Part shown: positions 62,792-64,000 of the stretch, piece after piece
Layout: every line of letters starts with the position of its first letter
Position numbering within the stretch: position 1 is the first letter of the stretch
Assembly: GCA_009823395.1 (NCBI GenBank)
Contig: CM020501.1
Span: 17,030,861 to 17,094,860 of the forward strand
DNA: 64,000 nucleotides
DNA from: Thamnaconus septentrionalis
Lineage: Eukaryota > Chordata > Actinopteri > Tetraodontiformes > Monacanthidae
Reading direction: 5' to 3'
Program-made: the position numbers and the translations under genes
Notes under the pieces: model-generated
What the model was told of the DNA's origin: nothing
Databases searched by the model: none
What the model saw: the letters and a program-made list of their open reading frames with translations, nothing else

Positions 62792-64000
62792 AACATTTTT
62801 CACAGATTTGTGACATATTTGACGAAATCTAATATTTTTTCTTGTCTTGAGTGTTGCCACTTTTGATCACTAGGAGGCGAGAAAGAACAATATTACCGCC
62901 GGACTTGATAAAGTTTAAAGTTTAATAGTGCACTTCTGGTGACAGTTACACCTTGGGAGGTGTTTAAAATCACGCCCATGTATTTTGTTGTTGTTGTTGT
63001 TGTTGTTGTTTTAAACAAACAATTCGAGTCTCTTGCGATACGCCAACATTCAGCTCCATTGATTCAAATGTACAAAACCAACACGCTTAAAGTAAAACAA
63101 CTTGTTCATTTCAGATATAGGCCATATGTTATGGTGATCAGCGCGAGTCGGTGCTAGTTTATTCAGCGGAAGAATTTCACACATTCCAATTTCACAAATA
63201 CGAGTACCGCCGAGCACGACCTTACTGCGAGCTGTGTCCCTGCGCCTCGCTGTGACAGGTACCTGGCCTGTCAGTTACCCGCATCGGCGGCCACCGTAGA
63301 CTTTGGTTGAAACAAGCGCGGCAAAATCAGAACTAGCCAGTGTACATACACCCGTGTTCAAAACTAAACAAATTACCACCACTTATCATTAGCCTTTTCT
63401 ACGCGTGAAGCCCCAAGTTTTGTTCAAGACCCATCACGTCAGCCTGCGTCAGGAAATGCACCTCCATGGTAGGACACAAGTACATTTTTATTCAGTTGTC
63501 TTCGTTTTCTTCTTCTTAGTCTATTTTACTCATACAGCTTTGGTTCCGTTTTTTTTTTTTTTTTAAATCACCAATTATTGTGCAACGCTAGGCTGAACCC
63601 GTGTGACGTAGACCAATGCAGAAAGTTTTGTTTTAGCTAAGCTAGCTGCGAGTCTGTCTTTGCTTCATCCGTACTTTAACGAGTGGCGCAATAGAGAACG
63701 ACAATAACAAACATTTGTGTGTCAGGTTACCACCATCAAAATGTTTAACGTGTTAAGAGGCAGTGAAGTTATTCTAACGTTTTGCTTGAGAAACACAGCT
63801 GTGATTGATTCTTGTTAGCAACCTGTGAGCAGCTGCGTGTCCACAGAAGCTAAATACGCAGGTGTGACTAATTAACCACGGGATAATTTAGGTAATTTGC
63901 GTTTAGAATTTTTTTTTTTTAAGACAAAAGGCAATTGTCGTTTATAACTATTTGTGTGTTTGTGTGTATTTTAAATTATACTGAAAATGAATTACGAATA
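62792..64000. other. intergenic region downstream of cpz
   Basis: It contains a (TTG)n tract at 62985-63012 and a CpG-richer patch near 63170-63300 with a donor-like CAG/GTACCT. The patch could be a promoter or untranslated exon of the next gene, but no coding sequence is recognisable. Confidence 0.35.

Overview
This window is vertebrate genomic DNA, most likely from a ray-finned (teleost) fish. It has multi-exon genes with GT-AG introns, AATAAA polyadenylation signals and CpG-rich promoters. It is densely packed with CA/GT, CT, AT and tetranucleotide microsatellites, and carries interspersed repeats of types familiar from fish genomes. There is no operon-like organisation, and most open frames between genes are by-products of the simple repeats.

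Layout from left to right. (1) The left end (1-5.9 kb) holds the 5' end of an unidentified minus-strand gene: a CpG-rich promoter, a probable untranslated first exon, and a coding exon for a Gln/His-rich N-terminus that leaves the window through a long intron. (2) After about 8 kb of repeat-rich intergenic DNA comes a compact four-exon gene for a 67-residue single-LIM protein of the CRIP family (14.2-15.5 kb). (3) pi4k2b, phosphatidylinositol 4-kinase type 2-beta, spans 17.8-29.1 kb with a 3'UTR to about 30.3 kb. (4) An HtrA3-like secreted serine protease gene (32.5-36.1 kb) has an intact catalytic triad but no Kazal domain and no PDZ domain. (5) A 13.7 kb stretch (36.1-49.7 kb) contains no exon I recognise. 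(6) gpr78, an orphan rhodopsin-class receptor, occupies 49.7-51.5 kb. (7) cpz, carboxypeptidase Z with a Frizzled-type cysteine-rich domain, occupies 54.2-62.3 kb. The final 1.2 kb is intergenic.

htra3, gpr78 and cpz are neighbours on human 4p16.1, whereas PI4K2B lies at 4p15.2, so the window looks like a compacted and rearranged version of that ancestral segment. CPZ (Wnt-binding CRD, extracellular matrix) and HtrA3 (secreted protease acting on matrix and TGF-beta signalling) are both extracellular. I see no evidence that the genes act as one pathway.

The most interesting observation is a 441-nt exon-like segment in intron 1 of pi4k2b. It encodes a Myb/SANT-like DNA-binding domain of the transposon-associated type. 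It has a plausible acceptor and donor, both in phase 1, so it could splice in frame between pi4k2b exons 1 and 2. Other points are the domain-stripped HtrA protease with a tiny terminal exon, a one-base frameshift in a pi4k2b kinase exon, and a 259-bp MITE with terminal inverted repeats inside cpz.
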